A stretch of DNA of 64,000 bases from an uncultured Pelagibacteraceae bacterium (GTDB taxonomy: Bacteria > Pseudomonadota > Alphaproteobacteria > Pelagibacterales > Pelagibacteraceae). Position numbers and translations under genes: made by a program. The stretch is taken from NCBI GenBank assembly GCA_902571135.1, contig CACGAU010000007.1, forward strand, positions 1-64,000, written 5' to 3'. Of the stretch, positions 17,473-26,381 are shown piece after piece; position 1 is the stretch's first letter, and each line of letters begins with the position of its first letter. The notes below the pieces were generated by a model, which did not search any database, was not told the origin of the DNA, and was given only the letters and a program-made list of their open reading frames with translations.

Positions 17473-19776
17473 ATGAGCAAAGAGAACTATATTGAAGAAA
17501 TAAGACCACATGATAGTGCATATAAGCATGTGAGTGGATATGCAGAGTATACCGATGATATTAATGAGCCAAAAAACACAATTTATGGCGCTATTGGTTT
17601 AAGTAAAAAAGCCCATGCAATAATCAAAAATATAGACCTAACTGAAGTAAAAAAAAGTGAAGGAGTTATATCGGTAGTTACTCAAAGAGATATCCCTGGT
17701 AGGAATGACGTAGGTCCTGTTTTTGAAGGTGATCCAATCTTTCCAGAAAAAAAAGTAGAGTTTTTTGGTCAGCCATTATTCGCTGTAGCTGCTACAACTA
17801 CAGAACTTGCTAGAAAGGCAGTATTAAAAGCTAAAGTTAACTATAAAGATTTAAAACCAATTATTACAATAAAAGAAGCTTTAAATAAGAAACAATTCTT
17901 ATTTAAACCTAGAAAAGTTAAAAAAGGCAACCCTTCTAAAAAAATAAAAAATTCAAAAAATAATTTAAAAGGAAATTTTACAACCGGAAGTCAAGAGCAC
18001 TTTTATTTAGAGGGCCAAGCAGCTTTTGTTGTTCCTAAAGAGGACGATAATTTTTTAGTTTATAGTTCGACACAACATCCATCGGAAACACAACAGTTAA
18101 TTGCAAAAATGTTTAATCAAAAAAGCAATTCAATAAATGTTGAAGTCAGAAGAATTGGAGGTGGATTTGGTGGAAAAGAAACAAATTTTATGACGGCGTG
18201 TATTTGTGCTTTGTTGGCAAAAAAAACAGGGCAGCCAGTAAAATTAAGATTAGATAGAGATGATGATATAATATTGACTGGTAAAAGACATGAATTTTTA
18301 TCTGAATATGAAGTTGGTTTTGATGATGAAGGAATTATTGAAGGATTAAAATTAAACTTATCTTCAAATTGTGGAATGTCACCTGATTTATCAGCTGCTA
18401 TAAATGAAAGAGCTTTGCTTCATATAGACAATGCATATTATATTTCAGATATCGAGGTAACAAATAATTTATGTAAAACAAATATTCCAACCTCAACTGC
18501 ATTTAGAGGCTTTGGTGGAAATCAAGGGATGATGGCTATAGAAAATATTATAGATAATATCGCAAGGTATTTAAAAAAAGATCCTATAGAAGTCAGAAAA
18601 AAAAATTTTTATCAAAAAAATAAAAAAAATGTAACTCATTATGGAATGACTGTTGAAGATAATGTCATTAATGAAATATTTAAAAAATTAGAAAGTAAAT
18701 CTAATTACAAGAAAAGATATTTGGACATAAGAAAATTTAATGAAAAAAATAAATTTAAAAAGAAGGGTATAGCTATTACACCTTTAAAATTTGGTATTTC
18801 ATTTACAACAATTCATTTAAATCAAGCAGGAGCATTAGTTCATATTTACACAGATGGAAGTATTCATTTAAATCATGGAGGTATTGAAATGGGCCAGGGG
18901 ACCCATACAAAGATAGCTCAATTAGTGGCTAATTCTTTTGGATTACCTTATGGTTTAGTTCATATTTCATCAACAAATACAGCTAAGGTGCCAAATACTT
19001 CAGCTAGCGCAGCTTCATCAACTACAGACCTTAATGGAGCAGCAGCGTTAAATGCAGTAGCAAAGATTAAATTAAATTTAGAAAAATTTATTAAGAAAAA
19101 ATATAAGATCTATAATCAAGAGGCAGTCTATAAAAATCAATATATAATATTTGGAAATAGACAATTTGAATTTAAAAGCATAATTCAAGAGGCATATTTA
19201 AATAGAATTTCTCTTTCATCATCAGGCTTCTATTCAACACCAAAAATTAATTTTGATAAAAAAAAATTTAGAGGAAGACCTTTTTATTACTTTTGTTACG
19301 GAGCAGCTGTTTCGGAAGTAACTGTTGATACATTGACGGGTGAAAACATACTGGAAAGAGTGGATATCTTACATGATGCTGGGAAACCAATAAATCCAGC
19401 ACTAGAACTGGGCCAGATAGAGGGTGGTTTTGTACAAGGACAAGGTTGGCTTACAATAGAGGAATTGAAGTGGAAATCAGATGGTCAGATAACAACTTTT
19501 TCTCCATCGACTTACAAAATACCTGCAGTAAGTGATATTCCAAAAAAATTTAATGTAGAAATTTTTAAAGAAGGATTAAATAAAGAAAAAGTTGTTAATA
19601 AAGCAAAAACAACTGGTGAACCTCCTTTGATGCTAGCCATGAGTGTTTTTTATGCAATTAAAGATGCAGTTGCTTCAATTGGAAATTACCAGTTTACACC
19701 TGAACTTAATGCACCTGCAACACCTGAAAGAATTTTAATGAGTATTAACAAAATTAAAAATAAAATAAAAAATTAA
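17473..19776 (+). CDS. xdhB: Xanthine dehydrogenase, large molybdopterin-binding subunit
   Basis: Catalytic subunit carrying the molybdenum cofactor. The Q-loop motif RIGGGFGGKE lies near residue 230. The substrate-orienting arginine sits in TAFRGFGGNQGM, the cofactor segment is GGIEMGQGTHTK, and the catalytic glutamate is in TTGEPPLMLAM near the C-terminus. The arginine in the TAFRGFGG loop is characteristic of true xanthine dehydrogenases rather than aldehyde oxidases. The 767-residue length matches Rhodobacter XdhB. The dedicated chaperone XdhC is not in this window. Confidence 0.95.
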   Translation: MSKENYIEEIRPHDSAYKHVSGYAEYTDDINEPKNTIYGAIGLSKKAHAIIKNIDLTEVKKSEGVISVVTQRDIPGRNDVGPVFEGDPIFPEKKVEFFGQPLFAVAATTTELARKAVLKAKVNYKDLKPIITIKEALNKKQFLFKPRKVKKGNPSKKIKNSKNNLKGNFTTGSQEHFYLEGQAAFVVPKEDDNFLVYSSTQHPSETQQLIAKMFNQKSNSINVEVRRIGGGFGGKETNFMTACICALLAKKTGQPVKLRLDRDDDIILTGKRHEFLSEYEVGFDDEGIIEGLKLNLSSNCGMSPDLSAAINERALLHIDNAYYISDIEVTNNLCKTNIPTSTAFRGFGGNQGMMAIENIIDNIARYLKKDPIEVRKKNFYQKNKKNVTHYGMTVEDNVINEIFKKLESKSNYKKRYLDIRKFNEKNKFKKKGIAITPLKFGISFTTIHLNQAGALVHIYTDGSIHLNHGGIEMGQGTHTKIAQLVANSFGLPYGLVHISSTNTAKVPNTSASAASSTTDLNGAAALNAVAKIKLNLEKFIKKKYKIYNQEAVYKNQYIIFGNRQFEFKSIIQEAYLNRISLSSSGFYSTPKINFDKKKFRGRPFYYFCYGAAVSEVTVDTLTGENILERVDILHDAGKPINPALELGQIEGGFVQGQGWLTIEELKWKSDGQITTFSPSTYKIPAVSDIPKKFNVEIFKEGLNKEKVVNKAKTTGEPPLMLAMSVFYAIKDAVASIGNYQFTPELNAPATPERILMSINKIKNKIKN

Positions 19777-19777
19777 A

Positions 19778-20248
19778 ATGGAAGATAAAAAAAAATTTAT
19801 GGAAAAAGCTATTGAACTTTCAATAAATAGTGCAAATACTATTGGGGGTCCCTTTGGAAGTGTTATAGTTAAAAATGATAAAATTATTGCAGAGGGCTCA
19901 AATAAAGTTACTTCTTCAAATGATCCGACTGCTCATGGAGAAATAGTAGCAATTCGAGAAGCCTGTAAAAATTTAAATACTTTTGATCTTTCTGGATGCG
20001 AGATTTATACTTCCTGTGAACCTTGTCCGATGTGTCTTTCAGCGATTTATTGGTCAAGGTTAGATAAAATATATTATGCAAACACTAGAGAAGATGCAAA
20101 AAATATAGATTTCGATGACTCGTTTATTTATACAGAAATTCCAAAAAAAATTGATGATAGGAAAATTAAAATGGTACAAATGCTTAGAGATGAAGCTTTA
20201 AAAGCATTTGAAATTTGGGATAAAAAAGTAGATAAAATAAAATATTGA
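19778..20248 (+). CDS. guaD: Guanine deaminase, CDA-fold type
   Basis: Predicted to convert guanine to xanthine plus ammonia, feeding XdhAB directly downstream in the pathway. The zinc site is TAHGE (His53, Glu55) with EPCPMC (Cys83, Cys86). The C-terminal swapped segment ANTREDAKNIDFDDSFIYTE matches the Bacillus GuaD type rather than tRNA adenosine deaminase TadA. The length is 156 residues. It starts 1 base after xdhB and its stop overlaps the puuD start (TGATG). Confidence 0.88.
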   Translation: MEDKKKFMEKAIELSINSANTIGGPFGSVIVKNDKIIAEGSNKVTSSNDPTAHGEIVAIREACKNLNTFDLSGCEIYTSCEPCPMCLSAIYWSRLDKIYYANTREDAKNIDFDDSFIYTEIPKKIDDRKIKMVQMLRDEALKAFEIWDKKVDKIKY

Positions 20249-21156
20249 TGGAATTTTTACCTTATACAATAAAATGGTTAGAAGTTATTCTAAGATGGGG
20301 CCATGTATTATTTGCAATATTATGGGTAGGTAATAGTTTTTTATTTAATTACTTAGATAATAATTTAAATAAAAATATAACGAGTGATGATATCGATGGT
20401 GAAGGATATCTGATGCATTCAGGTTTTTTTTACAAACTTTCGAGGTTAAAAACATCTCCACCTCAGGATTACTTAAATAGATTAGTAATCTTCAAATGGC
20501 AAAGTTACTTAACCTTTGTAACCGGAATGTTGCTATTAGTTGTAATTTACTATTATAACGCTGGTGTATTAATGGTTGATAAGCGTGTCCTGTTAATACC
20601 CCCTAGTTATGCAATTATTATCTCACTTTTATCATTGATTATTTCTTGGTTTGTTTACGATCTTTTATGTAAATCAAAATTAATTGAGAATAATATTTTA
20701 TTTATATCCACGGGAATAATTTTGCTGGCAGTTGTATCATTTGGACTTACAAAATTATTTGGTCCGAAATTTGCAATTTTAAGTGTTGGATTAATCATCG
20801 GATCCAATATGTTTGGTAATGTTTTCACGGTAATCATCCCTAATCAAATGAACATAATTAGTAGCAGTGAAAGAGGTGAAAAATTTGATATGAGCTTATC
20901 TTTAGCAGCTAAACAAAGATCAATTCACAATAATTATTCAACTTTTTTAGTTTTGTTTATAATGCTTTCTGGGCATTCGAGCTTTTTAGTTTATCATCAA
21001 TATAATTGGTTAATATTATGTGCGATTGCTGTCATTTCTGGTGTAGCAAGACATTATTTTAATTTAAGAGGAAGAAACATTCATAGGTTGTATATTCTAA
21101 TTTCTTCAATAATAGCACTTATCGTTCTTGCAGTTTTAGTTTTATTATTTAAATAA
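20248..21156 (+). CDS. puuD: Membrane urate oxidase PuuD, lacking the C-terminal cytochrome c domain
   Basis: Predicted inner-membrane enzyme oxidising urate to 5-hydroxyisourate. The family start RWGHVLFAILWVGNSFLFNYLD is clear, with about eight membrane helices, and later SLAAKQRSIHNNY with conserved histidine. Known PuuD proteins continue into a C-terminal c-type cytochrome domain. This one ends at residue 303 after its last helix and has no CxxCH, so electrons must pass to a separate carrier. No other urate oxidase is visible, and the step is needed between XdhAB and UraH. ATG 20248 overlaps the guaD stop by one base. Confidence 0.85.
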   Translation: MEFLPYTIKWLEVILRWGHVLFAILWVGNSFLFNYLDNNLNKNITSDDIDGEGYLMHSGFFYKLSRLKTSPPQDYLNRLVIFKWQSYLTFVTGMLLLVVIYYYNAGVLMVDKRVLLIPPSYAIIISLLSLIISWFVYDLLCKSKLIENNILFISTGIILLAVVSFGLTKLFGPKFAILSVGLIIGSNMFGNVFTVIIPNQMNIISSSERGEKFDMSLSLAAKQRSIHNNYSTFLVLFIMLSGHSSFLVYHQYNWLILCAIAVISGVARHYFNLRGRNIHRLYILISSIIALIVLAVLVLLFK

Positions 21157-21172
21157 CTAGATATAAAAAATT

Positions 21173-21697
21173 ATGTCTGAAAAAATGATTGTCAGCTGGG
21201 ACGAGTACAACAAAACTGTTGAGAAACTAGCAATCCAAATTGATGAGAGTGGATATAAACCAACAATACTCGTTGGCATAATGCGTGGAGCAGCGCCTAT
21301 GATAGATGTTTTAAGTAGAATTTTTAAATTAAAATGTGCGTATCTTGCAGTCGAATCTTACAGTGGTAAGGGAGTAGAGGATGAGCAGGGTGATATTGTT
21401 TTTTCAAGAGAAATGAGTTCGATAGCACCTAATATGGGTGGAAAAATACTTTTATGTGATGATTTATCTGATACAGGAATTACTTTTAACAAAAGTATAG
21501 ATTGGTTAAAAAAATATGAACCCATTAAAGATAAAATAGAAGATATTAAAACTGCAACATTATTTAAAAAAAAGAAATCAACATTTGAGCCAGACTTCTG
21601 TGCAAATAGACTTCCTGATAATCCTTGGATAGTACAGCCCTTTGAAATTTATGAAGAATTAAGGATTGAAGAAATCAAAAAAAAACATCAGATATAA
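21173..21697 (+). CDS. Purine (xanthine/guanine/hypoxanthine) phosphoribosyltransferase
   Basis: Type I phosphoribosyltransferase of 174 residues, predicted to join a purine base to PRPP for salvage. The PRPP-binding motif ILLCDDLSDTGITF is at about residues 92-105, preceded by VGIMRGAAPM, the pyrophosphate loop. It resembles Gpt/Hpt-like enzymes, but which base is preferred is not clear from sequence. It closes the catabolic operon, giving the cell a branch between salvage and breakdown of imported purines. A terminator follows immediately. Confidence 0.85.
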   Translation: MSEKMIVSWDEYNKTVEKLAIQIDESGYKPTILVGIMRGAAPMIDVLSRIFKLKCAYLAVESYSGKGVEDEQGDIVFSREMSSIAPNMGGKILLCDDLSDTGITFNKSIDWLKKYEPIKDKIEDIKTATLFKKKKSTFEPDFCANRLPDNPWIVQPFEIYEELRIEEIKKKHQI

Positions 21698-21728
21698 AAA
21701 AGGCCAGTTAAAAAACCGGCCTTTTAAA
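21698..21728. terminator. Bidirectional intrinsic terminator between the phosphoribosyltransferase and BMP genes
   Basis: Arms AAAAGGCCAGTT (21698-21709) and AACCGGCCTTTT (21714-21725) pair with one A/C mismatch. The stem is flanked by A and T runs on both sides, so it can end transcripts from both converging genes. Confidence 0.85.
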
Positions 21729-21748
21729 ATTTTTAAATTGAAAACTGA

Positions 21749-22819
21749 TTACTTAGGTATATCTCCTTCAACACCTTTAACATAAGTCATCATACCCGCA
21801 AGCATTCCATCATCTGCAGTTTTTCCTTCTGCTACCATTAAATTACCTTTCTGGTCATAAATTGGTCCTGTGAAAGAATGAACTTTACCAGATGCTAAAT
21901 CTGCTTGAAGTTTTTTAACTTTTGATCTTAGGTCAGCTGGCATTTGTGAATCTAAATCTGATATCACCACCATACCGTCTCCAATACCATGCCAAGTATC
22001 TTTTTGGCTCCATGTACCGTTCGCAACAGCTTTAACTCTGTCTACGTAATATGGGCCCCAATTGTTTTCAACTGAAGTCAATACAGCTTTAGGAGCAAAC
22101 TTGTCCATATCACTTGCTTGTCCAAAAGCATATACTCCAGCTTTTTCAGCAATTTGAACAATAGCAGTACTATCTGTATGTTGAGCAATTACATCAGCAC
22201 CTTGGTCAATTAAAGCTTTTGCTGCTTCTGCTTCTTTACCTGGATCGTACCAAGTGAAAGCCCAAACAATTTTAGTTTTAATATTTGGATTAACTTTTTG
22301 AGCCGCTAAAGTAAATGAATTGATACCCCTGATAACTTCAGGAATTGGAAAAGATGCCACATAACCAATAACATTTGATTTTGTCATAGTTCCAGCGATT
22401 GTTCCTAAAATTGTTCTACCTTCGTAAAATCTAGCTGCGTATGTAGAAACATTTGGATGTTCTCTTTTATATCCAGTAGCATGTTCAAATTTTACATTTG
22501 GAAATTCTTTTGCAACTTTGTTAGTTGGATTCATGTATCCAAAACTAGTTGTAAAGATAACATCATGACCAGAATTAGCTAATTGTCTAAGAACCCTCTC
22601 AGCATCAGCACTTTCTGGAACACCTTCTACGTAAGTTGTTTTAAATCCGGCAGCTTCAACAGCTTTTCTACCTACATCATGCTGATATGTCCATCCATGG
22701 TCACCAGTTGGGCCAATATAAACAAATGCTGCTTTAACATCTTTTGCAATTGCAGCTACAGTAAACGTAAATAATAAAACTAAAGAAGAGACGAAAGAAC
22801 GAATAAAAAATTTATGCAT
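21749..22819 (-). CDS. BMP-family substrate-binding protein of a nucleoside/purine ABC importer
   Basis: Periplasmic receptor of the PnrA/BmpA family, which binds purine nucleosides in characterised members. A signal peptide covers about residues 1-25. The mature protein opens KAAFVYIGPTGDHGWTYQHD, a family motif, and later has FTTSFGYMNP and a QHTDSTA segment. The 356-residue length is normal. It is the last gene of a minus-strand transporter operon and has its own good ribosome-binding site (AAGGGG about 9 bases upstream). The purine island around it suggests it imports purine bases or nucleosides. Confidence 0.92.
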   Translation of the reverse strand: MHKFFIRSFVSSLVLLFTFTVAAIAKDVKAAFVYIGPTGDHGWTYQHDVGRKAVEAAGFKTTYVEGVPESADAERVLRQLANSGHDVIFTTSFGYMNPTNKVAKEFPNVKFEHATGYKREHPNVSTYAARFYEGRTILGTIAGTMTKSNVIGYVASFPIPEVIRGINSFTLAAQKVNPNIKTKIVWAFTWYDPGKEAEAAKALIDQGADVIAQHTDSTAIVQIAEKAGVYAFGQASDMDKFAPKAVLTSVENNWGPYYVDRVKAVANGTWSQKDTWHGIGDGMVVISDLDSQMPADLRSKVKKLQADLASGKVHSFTGPIYDQKGNLMVAEGKTADDGMLAGMMTYVKGVEGDIPK

Positions 22820-22874
22820 AAATTTATTTCCCCTTTTGATTTTTTAATAAGACTAAACTTAGATTAAATTATCT

Positions 22875-22900
22875 AAAAAAAAATAATTATTTTATAATTA
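22875..22900 (-). terminator. AT-only hairpin followed by nine T's at the permease/BMP gene junction
   Basis: Read on the minus strand, TAATTAT-AAA-ATAATTA overlaps the permease stop codon and is followed by nine T's. This is terminator-like but the stem has no G/C pairs, so it may only pause, or stabilise the upstream message. It sits at the start of the 78-base gap before the BMP gene, which may have its own promoter. Confidence 0.35.
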
Positions 22901-23830
22901 ATTGTCTTTATGAAAAGATTTCCCCAGAGAACTAGGAGTACTTAGCCTTATTTTTCTACTATCACGAGAAATTACAACCAAAACTATTATTGTAACGATG
23001 TATGGTAGAGCTGTTAAAAATTGCACAGGAATTCTTACTCCAATTGCTTGCATATGAAATTGAATAATTGTTAACCCACCAAAAATCATAGCACCAATTA
23101 AAATTTTAATTGGGTTCCACGTTGAGAAAACTACCAGAGCTAATGCGATCCAACCTCTTCCACCTGTCATATTTTCAATCCACTGAGGAGTATAAATCAT
23201 GGATAAATATGCACCAGCAAGTCCACTCATTGCGCCTCCATAAAGTATACAAGCGTAACGAACTAACCTAACATTTATTCCTTGATTAGACGCAGACTCA
23301 GGTGAGTCTCCTACAGCTCTTACAATTAATCCAATTTTCGTTTTTTTTAAAAAATAGCTAGTTATGAAAGGAAGGGCAAAAGCAAAATAAAAAACAATTG
23401 AATGTCCAAATAATATTGGGCCTAAAAGTGGTATTGTATCTTTTAAACCTTCAAACAAAACAGGAAACTCTTTTCCAGGAATACCTACAAAATTTTTTCC
23501 TATCATCGCAGAAATACCAATTCCAAATATGGTTAGCGCCAAACCAGTAGCAACATGATTAGTGATTAATGTTTGAGTCAGGAATGCAAAAATAGTTGAA
23601 ATTAGAACTCCAGCTAACATTGCACCAAAAACTGCAATAATCAAACTTCCTGTCACTGTCATTAGTGCGAAGCCTGATATAGCCCCAATGATCATCATTC
23701 CTTCAACACCAAGGTTTAAAACTCCAGACCTTTCTGTAATCAGTTCACCACAAGACGCTAGGATTAAAGGAACAGCGGAGGCCATTATTGATGCAATTAT
23801 CAGTCCAATAAAATTTATATCGATGATCAT
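22898..23830 (-). CDS. ABC transporter permease, nucleoside/simple sugar type (YufQ/BmpC-like)
   Basis: Inner-membrane subunit of the BMP importer, 310 residues with about eight to ten hydrophobic helices. It has the family features ASCGELITERSGVLNLGVEGMM near the N-terminus and GVRIPVQFLTALPYIVTIIVLV near the C-terminus, typical of the second permease of nucleoside importers. It overlaps the other permease gene by 4 bases, and a 78-base gap follows before the BMP receptor gene. Confidence 0.92.
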   Translation of the reverse strand: MIIDINFIGLIIASIMASAVPLILASCGELITERSGVLNLGVEGMMIIGAISGFALMTVTGSLIIAVFGAMLAGVLISTIFAFLTQTLITNHVATGLALTIFGIGISAMIGKNFVGIPGKEFPVLFEGLKDTIPLLGPILFGHSIVFYFAFALPFITSYFLKKTKIGLIVRAVGDSPESASNQGINVRLVRYACILYGGAMSGLAGAYLSMIYTPQWIENMTGGRGWIALALVVFSTWNPIKILIGAMIFGGLTIIQFHMQAIGVRIPVQFLTALPYIVTIIVLVVISRDSRKIRLSTPSSLGKSFHKDN

Positions 23831-24891
23831 TTTTTTGAACCTATAAATTTAATTTTGAAAAAAAGTAAATAATCTGATGCAAGAAGAAAAAATAAAATCA
23901 TTCCTTGAAAAACCTGACCAGTATATTTAGGAATTTGCATAAATATTTGAGCTGTTTCAGCACCCAAATAAGTTATTGCAACAACTAGTGATGCAAAGAT
24001 AATACCAACAGGATGTAAACGACCCAAAAACGCTACGATTATAGCAGTAAAACCATAATCTGGAGAAATTTCTCTGTGAAGCTGACCAATAGGTCCAGTT
24101 ATTTCTCCAACTCCAGCTAAACCTGCGCAAGCACCACTTATTAAAAAAACGAGTATGATCATTTTTTTACCTTTGTATCCGGCATATCTTGCTGTCTTTA
24201 AACTAAAACCTGAAACTTTCATTTGGAACCCTAAATACGTTTTATAAAAAACAAACCAACTGATAACCACTGCGGCTAAAGCTAAAAATATTCCTGCGTG
24301 AATTCTTAGTCCTTCAAATAATAACGGAAGTTTAGCAGAGTCACTGAATTGTCTGGTTTCAGGAAAATTAAATCCCTCTGGATTGCTCCAAGGACCAACA
24401 ACAAGATAGTCCAAAATTAATTTTGAAACATATACCAACATAAGACTTACTAATATTTCATTTGTATTAAAGTAAGTTTTTAAGATTGCGGGTATGGATG
24501 CATACAGCATACCACCGATTGCACCAGCTAAAATTACTGTTGGAAGAATATAAAAACCTTCTTGCTCATAAAACAATAATGCAACTCCTCCCGAAACTAT
24601 CGCCCCGAAAGTTAATTGCCCTTCGGCTCCAATATTCCAGTTATTACTTTTAAAACAAAAAGATAAACCGATTGCAATTAAACAAAGAGGTGTAGCTTTT
24701 AATAGTAATTCGCTGAAACCATATTTATCTGCAATTGGAACTATGAAAAAAAATTTAAGAGCTTCAAATGGTTTAAAACCTAAAATAAAAAAAATCAAAC
24801 CTCCCGCTACTAGTGTTAGAAAAATAGCTAAAACAGGTGTAAAGAAAAAAATAGCTCTAGAAGGCTGATCTCTTTTTACAATTTTAATCAA
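23827..24891 (-). CDS. ABC transporter permease, nucleoside/simple sugar type (YufP/BmpB-like)
   Basis: First permease subunit of the importer, 354 residues. The helices begin near residue 15. The family motif ATPLCLIAIGLSFCFKSNNWNIGAEGQLTFG is split across about residues 65-95 and matches the YufP type; later GYKGKKMIILVFLISGACAGLAG is present. It overlaps the ATPase gene by 4 bases at its 5' end and the second permease by 4 bases at its 3' end. Confidence 0.92.
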   Translation of the reverse strand: MIKIVKRDQPSRAIFFFTPVLAIFLTLVAGGLIFFILGFKPFEALKFFFIVPIADKYGFSELLLKATPLCLIAIGLSFCFKSNNWNIGAEGQLTFGAIVSGGVALLFYEQEGFYILPTVILAGAIGGMLYASIPAILKTYFNTNEILVSLMLVYVSKLILDYLVVGPWSNPEGFNFPETRQFSDSAKLPLLFEGLRIHAGIFLALAAVVISWFVFYKTYLGFQMKVSGFSLKTARYAGYKGKKMIILVFLISGACAGLAGVGEITGPIGQLHREISPDYGFTAIIVAFLGRLHPVGIIFASLVVAITYLGAETAQIFMQIPKYTGQVFQGMILFFLLASDYLLFFKIKFIGSKK

Positions 24892-26378
24892 TTTCCACCT
24901 CCCATAAGTATCCCAAGTTTCTCAGAGGTAACCTCATCAGCATTCATAATTTTTGATAATTTCCCTTTATGAATTACTGAAATTTTATCACTTAATTTTA
25001 ATAACTCATCAGTATCTGTAGATATTAATATAATTGATTTATTTTGTTCATTGATTTTAATCAACGTCTCATGGATATAATTTATTGCCCCAACATCTAG
25101 CCCCCAAGTTGGATTAAAACAAATTAATAAATCTGGAGAGGTGATTAATTCTCTTCCGATAATTAATTTCTGTAAATTGCCTCCAGATAAAAATTGGCTT
25201 TTTAACTCTATGTTGTCTGTATTAACATTAAAGTCCGAAATTATTTTTTTTGAATGTTCTTTAATTTTATTTTCATTTATTAATCCATTATTAAAAAAAT
25301 TCGAGGATTTAAAATTGTTTAGAGCTACATTTTCAAAAATTGCCATTTGTGGAATAGCAGCTTGTTCAAGTCTATCTTCTGGAGAAAAGGCCATTAAATA
25401 TTCTCTTCTCTCTTGGGGATTTAAATCTCCAATATAATTTTTATTAAATTCTATAGAATTCTTGTCTGATATAATTTCACCGCTTAATACTTGAAATAAT
25501 TCACTCTGGCCGTTTCCCGATATACCTGCAATTCCCAAGCACTCACCTCGATTAACAGAAAAATTAATATCACTCAAATTTGTTTCAAAAGGATCTTCGC
25601 TTATAAAATTAAGATTTATTATATTTATTAATTGATCTGATGAAGTTTTCTCTTTTTTTTTCTTTATAGTTTTTAGATTCTGACCAACCATTTTGGTAGC
25701 AAGTGACTCAACATTTTCATTGTTTATTGCACTTACAGAAACTAACTTTCCTCTCCTCATTACAGCAACTTCATCACAAAGTTCCATAACTTCCTTTAGT
25801 TTATGAGTGATATAAATAATTAAAATTCCTTCTGCTGAAAATTTTTTCAAAGATAAGAACAATTCACTTGTTTCTTGCTCTGTTAATACAGATGTTGGTT
25901 CATCCATAATTAAAACTTTAGGACTTCTTATTAGACATCTAATTATTTCTACTTTTTGTTTTTGACCCGCTGAAAGATTTAAAACAGGTATATCAAGATC
26001 AATTGAAAAATTATATTTTTTCATAATTGTATCAATTTTTTCTCTTAAACTTTCCCTTTGTTCATCTGAATCTATTATTAAGTTTTCAAATACGGATAAA
26101 GTTTCAAAAAGATTAAAATGCTGGAATACCATTCCAATATCATTTTTTTTTGCATCTAATGGCGAGTTAAGCTTTAGATTATTTTCATTTAAATAAATTT
26201 TACCTTCGTCAGGAATGATGACACCTGATAGAATTTTAACTAGTGTAGATTTTCCAGCACCATTTTCTCCAAGAAGAGCATAAATTTTACCACTATTAAA
26301 TTCGAGTGAAACATTGTCGTTTGCAACACACCCAGGATATATTTTAGTTATATTTGAAATTTTAAGATTTGTATTCAT
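24888..26378 (-). CDS. ABC transporter ATPase with two nucleotide-binding domains (nucleoside importer)
   Basis: Energises the BMP importer. The first domain (about residues 1-230) has Walker A GENGAGKST, signature LSAGQKQK and Walker B LIMDEPT. The second (about 255-496) has a degenerate Walker A, GISGNGQSE, lacking the lysine, and the signature LSGGNLQK. One active and one degenerate domain fused in about 500 residues is the standard form for sugar and nucleoside importers (RbsA/YufO type). It lies 3 bases after the deaminase gene. Confidence 0.93.
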   Translation of the reverse strand: MNTNLKISNITKIYPGCVANDNVSLEFNSGKIYALLGENGAGKSTLVKILSGVIIPDEGKIYLNENNLKLNSPLDAKKNDIGMVFQHFNLFETLSVFENLIIDSDEQRESLREKIDTIMKKYNFSIDLDIPVLNLSAGQKQKVEIIRCLIRSPKVLIMDEPTSVLTEQETSELFLSLKKFSAEGILIIYITHKLKEVMELCDEVAVMRRGKLVSVSAINNENVESLATKMVGQNLKTIKKKKEKTSSDQLINIINLNFISEDPFETNLSDINFSVNRGECLGIAGISGNGQSELFQVLSGEIISDKNSIEFNKNYIGDLNPQERREYLMAFSPEDRLEQAAIPQMAIFENVALNNFKSSNFFNNGLINENKIKEHSKKIISDFNVNTDNIELKSQFLSGGNLQKLIIGRELITSPDLLICFNPTWGLDVGAINYIHETLIKINEQNKSIILISTDTDELLKLSDKISVIHKGKLSKIMNADEVTSEKLGILMGGGN

Positions 26379-26381
26379 TAC

